22,987 bases of DNA from an uncultured Prevotella sp. (GTDB lineage Bacteria > Bacteroidota > Bacteroidia > Bacteroidales > Bacteroidaceae): NCBI GenBank assembly GCA_934196725.1, contig CAKPWR010000044.1, positions 1 to 22,987 on the forward strand, in the 5' to 3' direction. This document shows positions 7,067 to 15,315 of this stretch, piece by piece (position 1 is the stretch's first letter; each line of letters opens with the position of its first letter). The position numbers were made by a program, and so were the translations under genes. The notes below the pieces were generated by a model. It did not search any database and was not told where the DNA came from. It saw only the letters and a list, made by a program, of their open reading frames with translations.

Positions 7067-8119
7067 TTAATTCCAAGAATCGATATTGATCTTGTCATTT
7101 TCATCTTCTATCCATCCTGTAACAACATCAACATCGAATTCGATTGGAAGACCAATGGTCAAGTTAAGCATATATGCCTTACCCTGCTTGAAGTTCTGTT
7201 TAAGTTGCTTATAAACCTTATTTATTTGGGTTTTACCATCCTTATAGGTTATAGTGTACTCTACGATAACATAAAGTTTATCTGGATTTTCTACATTTCC
7301 TATTTTTTCAGAGAAATTCTGTGGAATTACAAACAAATAATTATTATCTTTATCAGGATTATATGCAACTGTACTAGTTAAATCATAAGGAGTAGAGACC
7401 CAATCAAATTTCTGCTTATCAGAAGATTGATTTGACCAAGGACCTTCAGAAGGAGCCTTAGACAAATCTATGGTAGCCGTTTTATAGAAAGCTGGCTTGT
7501 TTCCATCAGCAGATCCTGCCAATGTAATCTGATTCAATTTAAATGTTGCCTTATTAGTTGCATCCTCAGAAGAATAATTTCCATATAACTTTACAGTATA
7601 ACCAAGTCTAGACAAAGCATGATTGAAAGTAAATGTAACAGGTTCTTTGTCAGTCTTTTCCTGACCCTTAGCATTAGCCCACAACAAATCTGTCTGCTTA
7701 GCAACATCAGCAGCAACAGCAAATTCAAAAGATGCATTATTTAACGTTTTGTTTTCTACAAAAGGAGCATACGCAAAGAAATCAATTTGACCTTGTGTTG
7801 GCCAAAACTTAAGAGGAGAATATGTCCACTTTGTTCCTTGCCAAGTTACCTTCTGATTGTCGAAATTAGGAAAAGAAGCCGTACCAGTATACTTACTAAA
7901 CACACCAAAACCTTCAGTTGAATTCTGAAGAGCAGGCTTATCCAGCACGCTACCACGTGTACCATTTACAGCAACTGCACTTCTTCCCAAATAGCCATCA
8001 AAGCTGATAGCCTCATTCTTAGAAGAATTGTCTGAAAGACTATTCAAGTCATCGCTTGAACAACTTACCAATGTCAATGCTGCCATGGCAGCAATACCCA
8101 TAAAAAATTTCTTATACAT
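7067..8119 (-). CDS. Fimbrillin-family (Mfa-like) lipoprotein
   Basis: 350 residues. Lipobox LVSC (Cys20) is followed by SSDD, typical of Bacteroidota lipoproteins sent to the outer membrane. Shared motifs are YLGRSAV...RGS, KFWPTQGQIDFFAYAPF, DLLWANAKGQEKT, VTFTFNHALSRLGY, NYLFVIPQNF and the final strand VDVVTGWIED. It is the first fimbrillin after the DUF5119-like gene and might be the main shaft subunit, but nothing in the sequence fixes which of the three is major. Base composition is A+T richer than the housekeeping genes to the right, in keeping with a variable surface locus. Confidence 0.86.
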   Translation of the reverse strand: MYKKFFMGIAAMAALTLVSCSSDDLNSLSDNSSKNEAISFDGYLGRSAVAVNGTRGSVLDKPALQNSTEGFGVFSKYTGTASFPNFDNQKVTWQGTKWTYSPLKFWPTQGQIDFFAYAPFVENKTLNNASFEFAVAADVAKQTDLLWANAKGQEKTDKEPVTFTFNHALSRLGYTVKLYGNYSSEDATNKATFKLNQITLAGSADGNKPAFYKTATIDLSKAPSEGPWSNQSSDKQKFDWVSTPYDLTSTVAYNPDKDNNYLFVIPQNFSEKIGNVENPDKLYVIVEYTITYKDGKTQINKVYKQLKQNFKQGKAYMLNLTIGLPIEFDVDVVTGWIEDENDKINIDSWN

Positions 8120-8195
8120 ATCTGTTTTGATTTATAAATTAAACTAATCAATTATTACTTTACTATTTTATCTGATTCTTATCATTTTACTATTT

Positions 8196-9176
8196 CTATA
8201 GTTCCATATCAATATCCTCAGGTTTACCCCAATCCTGGATGGTGACATCAAAACCGCCAGAACTTCCCTCAGAAGGCTTCACCTCAGGTAAAGGTGGCAC
8301 CTCGACATCTACATGGAGAGAAACTATATAACCTGAATCCGATGAGTTTTCGTCTTTCTTAAACTTGTCTCCAACCGCAAACTGATAATCTACCTGCGTC
8401 TTGTTGTCTATCAACAAAGCAGAAAGGGATAACTTATTGTTTTCAGCATCAGGATGGTCGGTTTCGGGTAGACCAAAACATTTAAGCGATGTCTTCAACG
8501 TTCCCAGCGTCGCGTCATTCTCATCAATCGATTTCGTCCAGGATTCCAGAAGATAAGTCACCTTGCTTTTAAGCGGCTTACCCTGTCCCAGCAGAAAGCC
8601 TTCTGAAATACCAGTTAAGGATCCTCTCGCATAACGCAGGTATCCTATACCTGGAACTTTCACGTTGACCTGAATATGCGAAAGCACATTCCTTGGAGTT
8701 AAAGTTACCTCAGAAAAGTCTCCAGAAACATCGAATTCATCGAGTTTGTCAGAGGCAAGCCACTCGGGCTCAACCCCTAACAATTCATCGTCTCCACGAG
8801 AGTACCAACGCGATGTTGTATGCTGTACCACAGCCCGTGCTGTCTCGTAAGAGTCCATTCCTAGAAAGTCGAGTGAACCAAACTCAGTCGTACTTTGGTT
8901 GAATACAAGGATACGATATTTTCCAGGTTCTAAGGAAAAGTCGGCATGAGTTATCTCATTAGTCAAGACAGTTTGCGGAGCACCACCTGACCAGGGAAAC
9001 ACCATGACCGTCATACCAGTAGGCACCTCTTTATCAAACAAATGCCAATCCACATTAATCCGCACCATTTTACGGCCATCCTTTTTCGGACAGCCGGAAT
9101 AGTCATCATAAATGCAAGAAGTAAACAAAATGATAAGGAGCCAATAGTATAAGAATAGCCCTATACATCTTTTCAT
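8196..9176 (-). CDS. DUF5119-like lipoprotein heading the fimbrillin operon
   Basis: 326 residues. The signal peptide ends in LFTSC (Cys21), then CPKKDGRKMVRINVDW and PTGMTVMVFPWSGG. The segment RINVDW...PTGM.VMVFP is characteristic of DUF5119 / Mfa2-FimB-like proteins encoded just ahead of fimbrillins. These are thought to anchor or cap the fibre at the outer membrane. The middle holds SRGDDELLGVEPEWLAS and a SHIQVNVKVPGIGYLRYARGSLTG segment, and the end has VTIQDW. First gene of the operon, with a promoter about 65 bp upstream and 76 bp before the first fimbrillin. The family call is from remembered patterns; the role as anchor is inferred. Confidence 0.72.
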   Translation of the reverse strand: MKRCIGLFLYYWLLIILFTSCIYDDYSGCPKKDGRKMVRINVDWHLFDKEVPTGMTVMVFPWSGGAPQTVLTNEITHADFSLEPGKYRILVFNQSTTEFGSLDFLGMDSYETARAVVQHTTSRWYSRGDDELLGVEPEWLASDKLDEFDVSGDFSEVTLTPRNVLSHIQVNVKVPGIGYLRYARGSLTGISEGFLLGQGKPLKSKVTYLLESWTKSIDENDATLGTLKTSLKCFGLPETDHPDAENNKLSLSALLIDNKTQVDYQFAVGDKFKKDENSSDSGYIVSLHVDVEVPPLPEVKPSEGSSGGFDVTIQDWGKPEDIDMEL

Positions 9177-9239
9177 GAATGCTTCATATTTATAAAACTT
9201 CTTTTCTAGTTATTATATTCATTTTAAAATTTGCGGGTG

Positions 9240-9247
9240 CAAAATTA
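9240..9247 (-). promoter_or_regulatory. -7 box of the fimbrillin operon
   Basis: TAATTTTG on the minus strand fits TAnnTTTG. No TTTG is seen at -33. The leader would be about 55 nt. The surrounding 9177-9360 is very A+T rich and otherwise featureless. Confidence 0.5.
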
Positions 9248-9365
9248 CAACATAAAATTGATTTAGTTCTTAAACAATGTTTAATAAAAATTAAATGATA
9301 CATGAGATAAAGTTTTTGTCACAACAGACAAATTACAAGTAACCAACTCTTTTACAAGCAATTAA

Positions 9366-9398
9366 AAACCTCCAATCGAACCAAGCGATTGGAGGTTT
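9366..9398. terminator. Perfect 13-bp hairpin terminator
   Basis: 9366-9378 pairs exactly with 9386-9398 around a 7-base loop. T/A runs on both sides make it bidirectional. On the minus strand it ends the dut-to-envC-like operon about 145 bp past the last stop codon. Confidence 0.85.
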
Positions 9399-9413
9399 CA
9401 TTTCTATCATTTA

Positions 9414-9502
9414 TTCAAGTTTCGCAAGTGTGGTTCAAGTACGGGCGGTCCAGAAGCCCCAGAAGCAGCACGCCCTGAAAGGGCATGTGGAGCAAAACTT
9501 GC
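9414..9502. mobile_element. Short palindromic (REP-like) element, degenerate
   Basis: Carries TTCAAGTTTCGCAAGTGTGG, AGTACGGGCGG, the CCAGAAGCAGCACGCCCTG block and GTGGAGCAAAACTTGC, all shared with the 4370-4695 element. The right end is damaged. It lies in the 3' untranslated region of the EnvC-like gene, before the operon terminator. Confidence 0.75.
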
Positions 9503-9541
9503 AGCTGCACTATTTCATACATTATCGGCTCATTTCATACA

Positions 9542-11287
9542 TTATCTTCCCAACCAAGCCTCCGGATTGAGCTTGGCGGTCTCCTTGCGAAGCTGGAACT
9601 GGAGGATGTTGTCGGAACCCACGGCACCCAATGCCTGACGGGTACTTACCTTCTGACCCTTATGAACACTTACGGATTTCAGGTTACAATATACCGAGAT
9701 GTAGGCACCATGACGAACCAATACGTTCCACATGCCACCATATCCGAATACGGCACTCACCTCACCATCATAGATGCTGCGGGCCACGCAACCCGGCTTG
9801 CCCTGGATGTTGATACCCTTATTGTCGAGGGTAACACCCTTCAAGCCCTGTACATTATACTGACCGAAATGACTGACGATGCGATAACCTCCACTGATAG
9901 GCATTGGGAGACGACCACGGTTTGCCTCGAATCCGCCACTCAGCATACGGTCTACCGAACTCAAGGTAGCAGCCTCCTGCGCCTCCTTCTTGGCAGCAGC
10001 GATTTCACGAGCCTGACGCTCCTCGTCCGCCTTAGCCTTCAACTCAGCAGCCCTTCGTTCAGCTTCAGCCTTTCTTGCTGCCTGTTCAGCAGCAGCCTGA
10101 CGAGCCGCCTGTTCTGCAGCAGCACGCTGGGCAGCCTCAGCAGCAGCACGCGCCTTAGCCTGAGCTTTAGCTTTAGCCTTCGCTTCAGCCTGAGCAGCCG
10201 CTTCTTCCTGAGCCTTTCTTGCAGCCTCAGCAGCCAGTCTTGCCTCTTCGGCAGCCTTTCTTCTCGCCGCCTCGGCAGCAGCTTCACGAGCCTTTGCCTC
10301 AGCAATACGACGGGCATTCTCTCTTGCAGCAGCCTCGGCAGCAGCCTTCTTACGCGCCAATTCCTCAGCTCGTTTCTTTGCCGCAGCAGCTGCAGCAGCC
10401 TTCTTCTTAGCCTCGGCAGCAGCACGGGCACGAGCCTTGGCTACTTCCTGGGCAATCAAACGGTCAATCTGGGCATTGATTGCCGCATCCTTCTGACGCT
10501 GGTCGGCGATGACAGCCTGAATGGTCTTCTGCTGCTTCTGCAGTCCCTGTACCATTTCCTGCTGTTGAGTCTGCTTGCCTTCGAGTGCCGTTTTCTCCTG
10601 CTTGCCCTTATATAATAAGGTGTTCTTATGTCCCTTTACGTTTTGCAGCTGCACATGCTTCTCGTTCACCTGCTTCTGCTTTGCCTTTACAGCCTCGCCC
10701 TGCACCTTCTGATAGGAAGAATACTGGCGGATGAAGGAAAGTCGGCGATACATCTGGGTCAGATTCTTGGCACTGAAGATGAACATCAGCTTGTCCTGTA
10801 CCGTATGATGACGGCTCATATATCTCATGGAGCGGATATACTTGTTCTTTCTGTCCTGCAACTGCTGCTGAAGGGTTTTCAGCTGCGCCTGCAGGATGCC
10901 GATATTTCCGTTGATATGATGAATATCCTTCTGGATGCCATCAATCTTCTTCTGACTCTGGTCTATCTCACCGTTCAATATCATCAGGTCTTCCAGTCGC
11001 TTCTTTACATCCGCCTGATTTCTGCGGAGCGCCTGTTCCTGCTCCTTGATTTTCTTCTGGATAGACGCACGCTGTCCCTGCAATCCTCGGATAGAAGCAT
11101 TGCTGTAGGTAGCCGCCTTGCGTTCTGCCCTGGTAGGAGCAGCCTGCCTTACCGGTCTTTTATTTCTGTGCTGAGGCTTGGCAGCCACTGCGGTCTTTCT
11201 TACCGGTCGCTTCTTCTGCACCTGTTTCTGGGCATAGGGAGCCAGCGAGAATACCAGAGCCATCATTAATAATAGGATACGTTTCAT
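9542..11287 (-). CDS. EnvC/LytM-like murein hydrolase activator (degenerate M23), coiled-coil
   Basis: 581 residues. The signal peptide (MKRILLLMMALVFSLAPYAQ) and a basic linker lead to long coiled coils (about 50-260), then an Ala/Lys/Glu/Arg-rich helix (about 265-460) and a C-terminal LytM domain (about 475-581). The M23 zinc ligands are replaced: DNKGINI stands for HxGxD-type, YCNL for YxHL, and LQFQLR for LHFEIR. It is therefore probably an activator of amidases at the division septum, like EnvC, rather than an endopeptidase. ATG overlaps the stop of the upstream DUF4292 gene (TGATG), so translation is coupled. The low-complexity centre gives several long shadow frames. Confidence 0.85.
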   Translation of the reverse strand: MKRILLLMMALVFSLAPYAQKQVQKKRPVRKTAVAAKPQHRNKRPVRQAAPTRAERKAATYSNASIRGLQGQRASIQKKIKEQEQALRRNQADVKKRLEDLMILNGEIDQSQKKIDGIQKDIHHINGNIGILQAQLKTLQQQLQDRKNKYIRSMRYMSRHHTVQDKLMFIFSAKNLTQMYRRLSFIRQYSSYQKVQGEAVKAKQKQVNEKHVQLQNVKGHKNTLLYKGKQEKTALEGKQTQQQEMVQGLQKQQKTIQAVIADQRQKDAAINAQIDRLIAQEVAKARARAAAEAKKKAAAAAAAKKRAEELARKKAAAEAAARENARRIAEAKAREAAAEAARRKAAEEARLAAEAARKAQEEAAAQAEAKAKAKAQAKARAAAEAAQRAAAEQAARQAAAEQAARKAEAERRAAELKAKADEERQAREIAAAKKEAQEAATLSSVDRMLSGGFEANRGRLPMPISGGYRIVSHFGQYNVQGLKGVTLDNKGINIQGKPGCVARSIYDGEVSAVFGYGGMWNVLVRHGAYISVYCNLKSVSVHKGQKVSTRQALGAVGSDNILQFQLRKETAKLNPEAWLGR

Positions 11288-12192
11288 CAGATACTCATAA
11301 TTTTGCGAAGTGCTTCTTCAGGCGAAACCTGCTTGTATTTCTTTGAAATTTCGGTCTGAGTACTCCAGTTACTATCTGTCTTCACCTCGTTGAGATTGAG
11401 GATAAGTTTCATTTCCTGCTTCTTCTGGGTTGCAGTAGTCATAAACGACATCACCTGTGTTGCCGGAAACATCTTCACACCCACACTCTTGAACTTGCTG
11501 TAGTCTACATGCAGACGGGATGTGCCATGCTGCGAGCTCTGATAGTTGACATCTGCCGAAGTGATGCGTCCGTTCTCACGACTGGTATTCCAGGCATAGG
11601 TCATATAGCCATTCTTGACGGTTACCGGAACCTCGTTGCCGGCAGCATTCAGGTTGACGTCAAACTTCTTGAGGTTTGACTTGGTCACCTCCTTTTCGCC
11701 CGGCAGAATCAGCTGATTCCAGAACAACGCCTGCAAGGTATAGAACGAGATGCCCTGCTTCTTCAGGAAATCCACCTGCGTATAGTCTGCCTTGACATAC
11801 TGCTTGTGATAACGGTCCAGAATCAATACATAATCAGGGGCAAACTCGAGACGCCCCAACTCACTGCCCAGGAAAGGCATGAAGATCTGGATACGCACCA
11901 GCTGGTCCTTGCGCATGCTCAACTTGGCAGGAACGCTCACTTCCTTGTCTCCCATCAGGATGGTGAAATCCATCTTGCCCACAATATCCTTGGTATAAAC
12001 CTGATTATCCGAAACCATCTGCAGGAAAGCACGCTGGCTGAAGCTTTCACCCTGCTCGTCTGCCTTGACAGATGACTGGTGCTTGCCGCCATCCACCTTG
12101 CCGGTTCCCTGTACCTGTTTGCTGGTTCCGCAAGCAGCCATCAGCATCATGGCAGCTCCGGCACCCATCAACATCCATTTATTCTTTTTCAT
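11287..12192 (-). CDS. DUF4292 family lipoprotein
   Basis: 301 residues. Signal peptide and lipobox LMAAC (Cys21). The body matches the DUF4292 pattern as remembered: an early GKMDFTILMGDKEVSVPAKL strand pair, the conserved MPFLGSELGRLEFAPD block, then RYHKQYVKADYTQVDFL and the ALFWNQLILPG segment. The fold resembles LolA/LolB-type lipoprotein carriers, and the gene's place beside an EnvC-like activator suggests an envelope job. The biochemical role is unknown. The start overlaps the TPR gene's stop by 4 bp (ATGA), and the end overlaps the EnvC-like start by 1 base. Confidence 0.82.
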   Translation of the reverse strand: MKKNKWMLMGAGAAMMLMAACGTSKQVQGTGKVDGGKHQSSVKADEQGESFSQRAFLQMVSDNQVYTKDIVGKMDFTILMGDKEVSVPAKLSMRKDQLVRIQIFMPFLGSELGRLEFAPDYVLILDRYHKQYVKADYTQVDFLKKQGISFYTLQALFWNQLILPGEKEVTKSNLKKFDVNLNAAGNEVPVTVKNGYMTYAWNTSRENGRITSADVNYQSSQHGTSRLHVDYSKFKSVGVKMFPATQVMSFMTTATQKKQEMKLILNLNEVKTDSNWSTQTEISKKYKQVSPEEALRKIMSI

Positions 12193-14048
12193 CTCTTTCT
12201 ACCTTTCTTAATGATTTTCTTCGTTACCGATTCCTTCTTTGCCGGTCTGTTGCGACGCAGCAGTTCATCCTCGGTAATATATTGTCTATTGTTTATTTTC
12301 CATTTCAGGACGGCATTCTGTCCATCACCGTCCAGTGCCTGCTTCCAGTATTTCATGGCGTCATCTATCATTCCGTTCATGGCATAGATGTCGCCGGCAT
12401 GTTCCAATATCGTACTGTTATTCTCGGTAGAGTCGCTGTTCTTGAGAGCTGCATCGATATAAGTCTTGGCATCGGCATAGCGCTCTTCCTTGAACAGGAT
12501 CCATGCATAGGTATCCAGATAAGTGCCGTTGTTTGGTTCCGCCTTCACGGTCTTATAACTCATCGATTCTGCCTTATGCAGGTCAACGCCTTCCTCGCTC
12601 ATGTAATAAGCATAGTTGTTCAGCGCCATTATATTGTCATCCTTCCATTGCAGACAGGAGTCGTAAGCCGCATAAGCCGCCTGCTTGTCCTTCTTCTTGT
12701 AAAGGATGTCGCCCATGACGGCATAGAGATCAGAAACCAGGTCAGGAGAAGCATCGGCTCTTACCTGTGCCACGCCCTGACGGAACTCATGGAGCGCTGC
12801 ATCCTCATCGTTTTTCTGATAATGCGCCATTCCACCGAAGTAATAGAACACCATTTCTTCCGGATTATACGCATGAGCCGCCTTGCTCTGGGCGATTACC
12901 GATGTATAATCTTTCTTATTCCAGAGCAGCTGCACCAGCTGCAGTCTGGCATTGACATTATCCGGTGCGATGGCAAGCACCTTCCCGTAAGCCTTGCCGA
13001 TGATGCTGTCCGGCATCTTCTTCAGACTCATATAGGCTGCACGCATCTCTGCCACATCAGCCGATGGCTGCGGCACATTGAGCACCTTGTCGAAGAGTGC
13101 CACCACCTGGGTTGAATCGCCACCATGGGTTTCATTGTCCTGGATAAACGAGCGGAACATGATCACCTTGGTTTCCAGATCCGTCTTCGGACTGAGCAAG
13201 ATTTTATCCAGCATCTCGTGAGCCAGGTCTTCCTGCTGGGTTTCCTTGTAATAGTCGTAGAGCGACATCTGGGCATAGGAATTCTCCGGCTCCTCCTTCA
13301 GCGCATCCATAAACATCTTGTAGGCTTCCTTCTGGCGCTGATGCTGCATGAGCCAGTTGCCCAGCATCGTCTTGTAAACCATGTCGAGCGGATGGGCATC
13401 TACCAGCGACTTCAATTCCTTATAGGCAGCCTTCCTGTCGTCCATCATTTCGTAGATGCGCATTTTGGAAAGCGTATACTGCTCGCTCTCACCCTCCTCG
13501 GTTTCCAGACGCGAAATGGTCTTCAGCATCATCGGGAAGTTCTTCTGCTGCTGATACAGCTGCACCAGGATATGCAGGGCATCGGTATTGCCATGATTGC
13601 GGGCATAGAGGTCTTCGTAGGCATCTATCGCCTTGTCATACTGCTGCTTGCCGATATAATGCTGGGCAAGATTCTCGGCATAGGTCTGGTTTTCCGGAGC
13701 CAGCTGTATTGCCTTCTCCATATAGTGAAGGGCAAGCGAATCATGCTTCAGTTGGGAGTGGTACATCGAGAGATAGAAGTATGTCTCTGCGGCATTCGGG
13801 TCTATCTGTCGGGCATGCTCAAAGAGGTCCATCGCAGCAGAATAGTTGTTGGCTGCATGTTGCCTTCCCGCCTCCAGGAAGAAGTATTCAAAACGCTTGC
13901 GGTCGTTAGGGCTGAGCGAGTCCTTTACCGCTACCGCCTGCTGAGCCACGTGTTTCACTTTTACCTTACGGGCCATAGACGGCAAAGCCGCAGAGCCTAT
14001 CAGCCCCACGACCATCCAGATAGCAGTATTTCTCAAACTGAATTTCAC
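12189..14048 (-). CDS. Secreted tetratricopeptide-repeat protein
   Basis: 619 residues, with a signal peptide (MKFSLRNTAIWMVVGLIGSAALPSMA) and at least eight TPR-like helical pairs. Examples are the segments starting AAETYFYLSMYHSQLKHDSLAL, QTYAENLAQHYIGKQQYDKAI, NARLQLVQLLWNKKDYTSVI, and near the end NNYAYYMSEEG and ILEHAGDIYAMNGMIDDAMKYW. The C-terminus is basic (KKIIKKGRKR). Probably a periplasmic or outer-membrane scaffold. It sits between dut and the DUF4292 lipoprotein with a 19-bp gap and a 4-bp overlap, so it belongs to one operon. This gene order is familiar in Bacteroidota, though the exact role is not known. Confidence 0.85.
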   Translation of the reverse strand: MKFSLRNTAIWMVVGLIGSAALPSMARKVKVKHVAQQAVAVKDSLSPNDRKRFEYFFLEAGRQHAANNYSAAMDLFEHARQIDPNAAETYFYLSMYHSQLKHDSLALHYMEKAIQLAPENQTYAENLAQHYIGKQQYDKAIDAYEDLYARNHGNTDALHILVQLYQQQKNFPMMLKTISRLETEEGESEQYTLSKMRIYEMMDDRKAAYKELKSLVDAHPLDMVYKTMLGNWLMQHQRQKEAYKMFMDALKEEPENSYAQMSLYDYYKETQQEDLAHEMLDKILLSPKTDLETKVIMFRSFIQDNETHGGDSTQVVALFDKVLNVPQPSADVAEMRAAYMSLKKMPDSIIGKAYGKVLAIAPDNVNARLQLVQLLWNKKDYTSVIAQSKAAHAYNPEEMVFYYFGGMAHYQKNDEDAALHEFRQGVAQVRADASPDLVSDLYAVMGDILYKKKDKQAAYAAYDSCLQWKDDNIMALNNYAYYMSEEGVDLHKAESMSYKTVKAEPNNGTYLDTYAWILFKEERYADAKTYIDAALKNSDSTENNSTILEHAGDIYAMNGMIDDAMKYWKQALDGDGQNAVLKWKINNRQYITEDELLRRNRPAKKESVTKKIIKKGRKR

Positions 14049-14067
14049 GATTCGATTCCTTTCTTTA

Positions 14068-14505
14068 TTATTTTACTCCCGTATGACCATAGCCACCAGC
14101 GCCTCTCTCTGTCTCATCGAGTTCTTCTACCTCGATGAAGTCGCATTGTTCGTGCTTGGCAAGCACCATTTGTGCGATGCGCTCGCCGTCATTGATGACG
14201 AAGTCCTGCTGTGAGAAGTTGATGAGCAGCACCATGATTTCGCCTCTATAGTCGGCGTCGATGGTACCCGGCGTATTGAGCACGGTAATGCCATGCTTCA
14301 GTGCCAGTCCGCTACGAGGTCTTATCTGCGCTTCATAACCAGCCGGCAATGCCATGAAAAGTCCCGTAGGGACGAGTCTACGCTCCATAGGATGGAGCAC
14401 GATAGCCTCATCGATATTAGCACGCAAATCCATGCCCGCACTCTGAGGTGTGGCAAACGCAGGGAGAGGCTGATGCCCCTTATTGATAATCTGTACTTTC
14501 AGCAT
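14068..14505 (-). CDS. dut: dUTP diphosphatase
   Basis: Hydrolyses dUTP to dUMP and pyrophosphate, keeping uracil out of DNA and supplying dUMP for thymidylate synthesis; a cytoplasmic homotrimer. All five trimeric dUTPase motifs are present in 145 residues: AGMDLRA (23-29), RPRSGLA (62-68), [10 protein letters not shown] (80-89, with the catalytic Asp), GERIAQ (107-112) and the C-terminal P-loop-like [10 protein letters not shown] (134-143), where Tyr replaces the usual Phe. First gene of the operon with the TPR protein. The promoter is in direct repeat A just upstream. The neighbour on the other side is a dGTPase, so two dNTP-cleansing enzymes once shared one divergent promoter. Confidence 0.96.
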   Translation of the reverse strand: MLKVQIINKGHQPLPAFATPQSAGMDLRANIDEAIVLHPMERRLVPTGLFMALPAGYEAQIRPRSGLALKHGITVLNTPGTIDADYRGEIMVLLINFSQQDFVINDGERIAQMVLAKHEQCDFIEVEELDETERGAGGYGHTGVK

Positions 14506-14657
14506 ATTTTTCTATTTTTCTGCAAAAATACTGCTTTTTAGGCGAATAATCGCATTTTATAAGTAAAAATGATATAATTTATCTATTTTTATTTTGAATT
14601 ATGCGCAGATTCCTGTATTTTTGCGCTGCAGAACGATAAATGTGCAATATTTAAAAT
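14506..14657. repeat. Direct repeat A/B, copy A: duplicated dut/dgt divergent promoter region
   Basis: About 152 bp repeated at 15148-15299 with one substitution and one single-base deletion. It carries two promoters: minus-strand TATTTTTG (14530-14523) toward dut, and plus-strand TTTTG, 19 bp, TATTTTTG, which now points into the 3' end of the inserted lipoprotein gene. Confidence 0.93.
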
Positions 14658-14680
14658 ACGATTACAACATTTCATACTCT

Positions 14681-15142
14681 TCAATATCTAATGTCTGTAT
14701 TAAATTTGCCTTTTTTATCTCTAGTGACAATCAATCTATGATATAACTTCTTCTTACGTATTTCATCAAAAGAATAGTTCTTGGCATCTTTCCACTTAAC
14801 TAAGAAGAAATAACAAGTATCATGCTCATTAAACAAATAGTTAGGTTCACCACGACATAGCGAATCAGGAAGCACAAAATCTGTGGGATGGACATTTAAG
14901 TATTTATGTTGAAAAACAATTATTGTATCCAAGTCATCATAGCGTGCATAATTTGGAAACAGCATACTATTTACACTATCAATATTATCATAGAGAGACA
15001 CCCCAACGAACAAAGTATCCTTTGTATAATTTTGAAAACAGACAATAGTCCTTGTATGTATAATTGGTACACAAGCCGATATTACATAAATGACTATTAA
15101 AACAACTAGTAAAGATTTTATTATATTTTTTACAGTTTTCAT
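14681..15142 (-). CDS. Small lipoprotein, function unknown (inserted between dut and dgt)
   Basis: 153 residues, unrecognised function. The N-terminus is a signal peptide with lipobox VISAC (Cys24). The body has FQNYTKDTLFVGVSLYDNIDSV and a charged C-terminal half FFLVKWKDAKNYSFDEIRKKKLYHRLIVTRDKKGKF. The style resembles small orphan lipoproteins found in several copies in Bacteroidales genomes. It is much richer in A+T than dut and dgt and lies exactly between the two copies of the dut/dgt promoter repeat. Its start codon is placed behind copy B in the same position that dut's occupies behind copy A, so it probably runs from a copied dut promoter. Signs of transfer are strong. Confidence 0.78.
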   Translation of the reverse strand: MKTVKNIIKSLLVVLIVIYVISACVPIIHTRTIVCFQNYTKDTLFVGVSLYDNIDSVNSMLFPNYARYDDLDTIIVFQHKYLNVHPTDFVLPDSLCRGEPNYLFNEHDTCYFFLVKWKDAKNYSFDEIRKKKLYHRLIVTRDKKGKFNTDIRY

Positions 15143-15147
15143 AACAA

Positions 15148-15299
15148 ATTTTTCTATTTTTCTGCAAAAATACTGCTTTTTAGGCGAATAATCGCATTTT
15201 ATAAGTAAAAATGATATAATTTATCTATTTTTATTTTGAATTATGCGTAGATTCCTGTATTTTTGCGCTGCAGAACGATAAATGTGCAATATTAAAATA
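15148..15299. repeat. Direct repeat A/B, copy B
   Basis: Second copy of the dut/dgt promoter block, offset 642 bp. Its plus-strand promoter (TTTTG, 19 bp, TATTTTTG at 15258-15265) serves dgt, whose ATG is at 15316. Its minus-strand promoter serves the inserted lipoprotein gene. Confidence 0.93.
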
Positions 15300-15315
15300 T
15301 AAGAATCAACGGATT

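Noticed and set aside
9485..10615. 376-codon + frame rich in Ser and Leu
   Set aside because: Antisense shadow of the Ala/Lys/Glu-rich EnvC-like gene; low complexity keeps all frames open.
12072..14138. Several long + frames opposite the TPR and DUF4292 genes
   Set aside because: The minus-strand genes have signal peptides, domain repeats and overlapping starts; the + frames show none.
14506..14680. tRNA or other stable RNA in the duplicated dut/dgt spacer
   Set aside because: No cloverleaf or G+C-rich stems; the block is an A+T-rich divergent promoter.
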